Part shown: positions 62,514-64,000 of the stretch, one piece after another
How the letters are laid out: every line of letters begins with the position of its first letter
Position numbering within the stretch: the stretch's first letter is position 1
Origin: JBAZZQ01 sp041658725
Lineage (GTDB): Bacteria; Planctomycetota; Phycisphaerae; JAAYCJ01
Reading direction: 5' to 3'
Length of the DNA stretch: 64,000 nucleotides
Assembly (NCBI GenBank): GCA_041658725.1
Contig: JBAZZQ010000004.1
Span: forward strand, 34,711 to 98,710
Position numbers and translations under genes: made by a program
Notes under the pieces: model-generated
What the model was told of the DNA's origin: nothing
Seen by the model: the letters and a program-made list of their open reading frames with translations, nothing else
The model's database searches: none

Positions 62514-63853
62514 AATTGGAACCTAAAAATCAATTCATCATCTTCTTGGCGATACTCTGCCCGATCCTCGGCTGTGCGCAGGATTCGCCAAACTGGTTTG
62601 GAACAAAAACCAGAATCTTCGGCGCAAAACCAAACACCGTCGCCGCCTCAGAAACACCAAAAAAAATCTCGTCCAGTCAAACTCCCAGGGTTGCTTACCC
62701 AACGACCCAAAAAAGTAATGATCCCCAGGTCCAGGTGGCTGAAAAAAAGGTAAACGATCAGGTCGAACGATTGATCCAGGCGATGGAGCAATCACGAAAG
62801 AGCGAAACGACTGGTATGTCGATGCAAACCGCCCAGACGGTCGGAGATTCCGACAGTCTGGCGGCGAAACTCGCCCAAACCCAACAAAAAACATACCCCA
62901 TCAATGCCGCCCCCAGCGAAGAAAAACCCGTCCTCACAAAACCTTCCATACACCCCAAAAAATTTGCTCCCATTCCCGAAAATTCAAAACCCCCGATTAG
63001 AATAACAAAAGTCGAACCCGTTTCGGTCGATAAACCCGAACCGGAAAAACCTCCTACCCCTCTGATTGCGGAACCACAACCAAAAATCAATCCCATCCCA
63101 ATCAAACCCGCACCAGCCAATACCGCCGCCAAACTCGATATCCCCGACCCAGGAAATCCCAATGCCGCACTGGACACGCTCCTCTTTCAACTGGAACAAA
63201 AAATCAAAGACCGCCCCGAAGATACTGCCTCGCTGGTCAAATTACGGCTGATTTACGCCGTACTTGGCCAATGGCAGCAAGCCATAAAGGAAAAGGGCGG
63301 CAAGGATACCACAGGAGGCGAAATGGCCAAAAATATCGCCGCCCTGGTAAAAGTCTTCGACAATGCCGATCTGAACCCCGCCGAACAGGCGAACCAAGCC
63401 CTAAAAATCGTCGAGTTGCTCCAGGATATGCTACGCCGTCAGGCGGACCTGGTCATCTGTAATTTCCAACTTTGCCGAGAAGTCAGCAGCTTCGGATGTT
63501 TCAAACTCATGCCGCGGGAATATTTCGTTACCGGTAAAAATTTACCGATCATCATCTATCTCGAACTCGAAAATTTCACCAGCAAATACCTGCCCGACAA
63601 AAAAAATTACCAAACCCTGCTTTCCCTGACAATCGAAGTCCTTTCCGCCTCCGGAAAAGTCTGCTGGAAGCAGCATTACGATCAAATCGAGGACCTTTCA
63701 AATAAGCACCGGAGGGATTTCTACCTAGCCCCATCCGTAACCCTGCCGCCGAATCTCCCGGAAGGCAATTTAAAACTAAAAATCACCCTCGAAGACCTAA
63801 ATGGAAACAAAGTAGCCCAGAGAATGACCGATATGGAGCTTAAATCGCGATAA
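62492..63853 (+). CDS. Proline-rich lipoprotein of unknown function
   Basis: A 453-aa protein with a lipoprotein signal (Cys in CPILGCAQ, about residue 28). A long disordered Pro/Lys/Ser-rich part (about 35-225) is followed by a helical segment (about 230-310) and a C-terminal beta-rich domain (about 325-450, CREVSSFGCFKLMPREYFVT). It overlaps holA by 22 bases. No known family, and it is probably attached to the outer membrane. This C-terminal domain type is familiar from planctomycete hypothetical proteins, but I cannot name it. Confidence 0.7.
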   Translation: MRHDKQIKLEPKNQFIIFLAILCPILGCAQDSPNWFGTKTRIFGAKPNTVAASETPKKISSSQTPRVAYPTTQKSNDPQVQVAEKKVNDQVERLIQAMEQSRKSETTGMSMQTAQTVGDSDSLAAKLAQTQQKTYPINAAPSEEKPVLTKPSIHPKKFAPIPENSKPPIRITKVEPVSVDKPEPEKPPTPLIAEPQPKINPIPIKPAPANTAAKLDIPDPGNPNAALDTLLFQLEQKIKDRPEDTASLVKLRLIYAVLGQWQQAIKEKGGKDTTGGEMAKNIAALVKVFDNADLNPAEQANQALKIVELLQDMLRRQADLVICNFQLCREVSSFGCFKLMPREYFVTGKNLPIIIYLELENFTSKYLPDKKNYQTLLSLTIEVLSASGKVCWKQHYDQIEDLSNKHRRDFYLAPSVTLPPNLPEGNLKLKITLEDLNGNKVAQRMTDMELKSR

Positions 63854-63929
63854 TCGCTTTTGGTAATCGTTCAGGCTCGGTCATTGCGAGCATCTAACCG
63901 GCTCCGCCAGCGATATTCACAACGAACTG

Positions 63930-64000
63930 GGTGGCATGGGCAATTCCGATTGCCCGTGTCTTTTTTCCCAATCCACGCCTGGAAGACACGGGCAAGAAGA
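63930..64000. repeat. Family D palindrome, cut by the window end
   Basis: GGGTGGCATGGGCAATTCCG then TTGCCCGTGTCTT, a short loop, and the returning arm AAGACACGGGCAAGAAGA to the last base. The second arm continues outside. Confidence 0.8.

Overview
The window looks like a chromosome segment from a planctomycete, most likely of the class Phycisphaerae. I infer this from a 16S rRNA gene that is not linked to 23S or 5S, Phycisphaerae-like 16S signature stretches, an ECF sigma factor coupled to a LolA-like membrane protein, a sigma-54 gene, and many short palindromic repeats of the kind common in planctomycete genomes. No sequence search was run, so the placement is an inference.

Layout. 0-8 kb: HEAT-repeat protein (cut by the window edge), ROK sugar kinase, Tex, a secreted FKBP isomerase, and an ECF sigma/anti-sigma-like pair. 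8-12 kb: a repeat patch, a TauE/SafE exporter with its DUF1634 partner, and a KimA-like APC permease. 12-14.2 kb: a complete stand-alone 16S unit with tandem promoters, boxA, a processing stem, the 16S gene and a terminator. 14.2-22.7 kb: an accessory island. On the plus strand it holds two AT-rich HEPN-type genes, an MntA/HepT pair, and a 52-aa gene coupled to a nucleotidyltransferase. On the minus strand it holds a five-gene set (two coiled-coil proteins, an FGE-fold protein, a zinc-ribbon GTPase, a GAP1-like protein) and a histidine-kinase-like protein without a phospho-acceptor histidine. The five-gene set is the best candidate for an unusual system.

23-35 kb: thioredoxin-fold protein, CYTH protein, a small membrane protein with an MFS transporter, a GlmU-like protein, an MNT/HEPN pair whose HEPN gene is frameshifted, rpmI-rplT-pheS, rpoN, two PilZ proteins and a DUF1638 protein. 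35-43 kb: a run starting with argB-argD-argF-rph, followed by a lipoprotein, a GlmM-like mutase, a GT39 membrane glycosyltransferase and a TfoX-like protein. 43-51 kb: tRNA-Glu, a coiled-coil lipoprotein with a STAS protein, then a minus-strand cluster of MBL hydrolase, cdaA, cdaR, proA and a UROD-like gene. 51-64 kb: citrate synthase, hom overlapping an apgM-type gene, a truncated SpoIIE-type phosphatase, dnaX behind the SRP RNA, a branched-chain-type aminotransferase, an M29 aminopeptidase, a TPR protein, holA and a lipoprotein.

Repeats are the second theme. At least nine families of short palindromes lie between genes, and some lie inside them. One family behaves like a mobile terminator (four copies, all just downstream of genes and in the gene's direction). 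Another has been read in frame into dnaX and a TPR protein. A third sits on or next to stop codons. A fourth carries another family in its loop. No transposase, integrase, phage gene or CRISPR array was seen.
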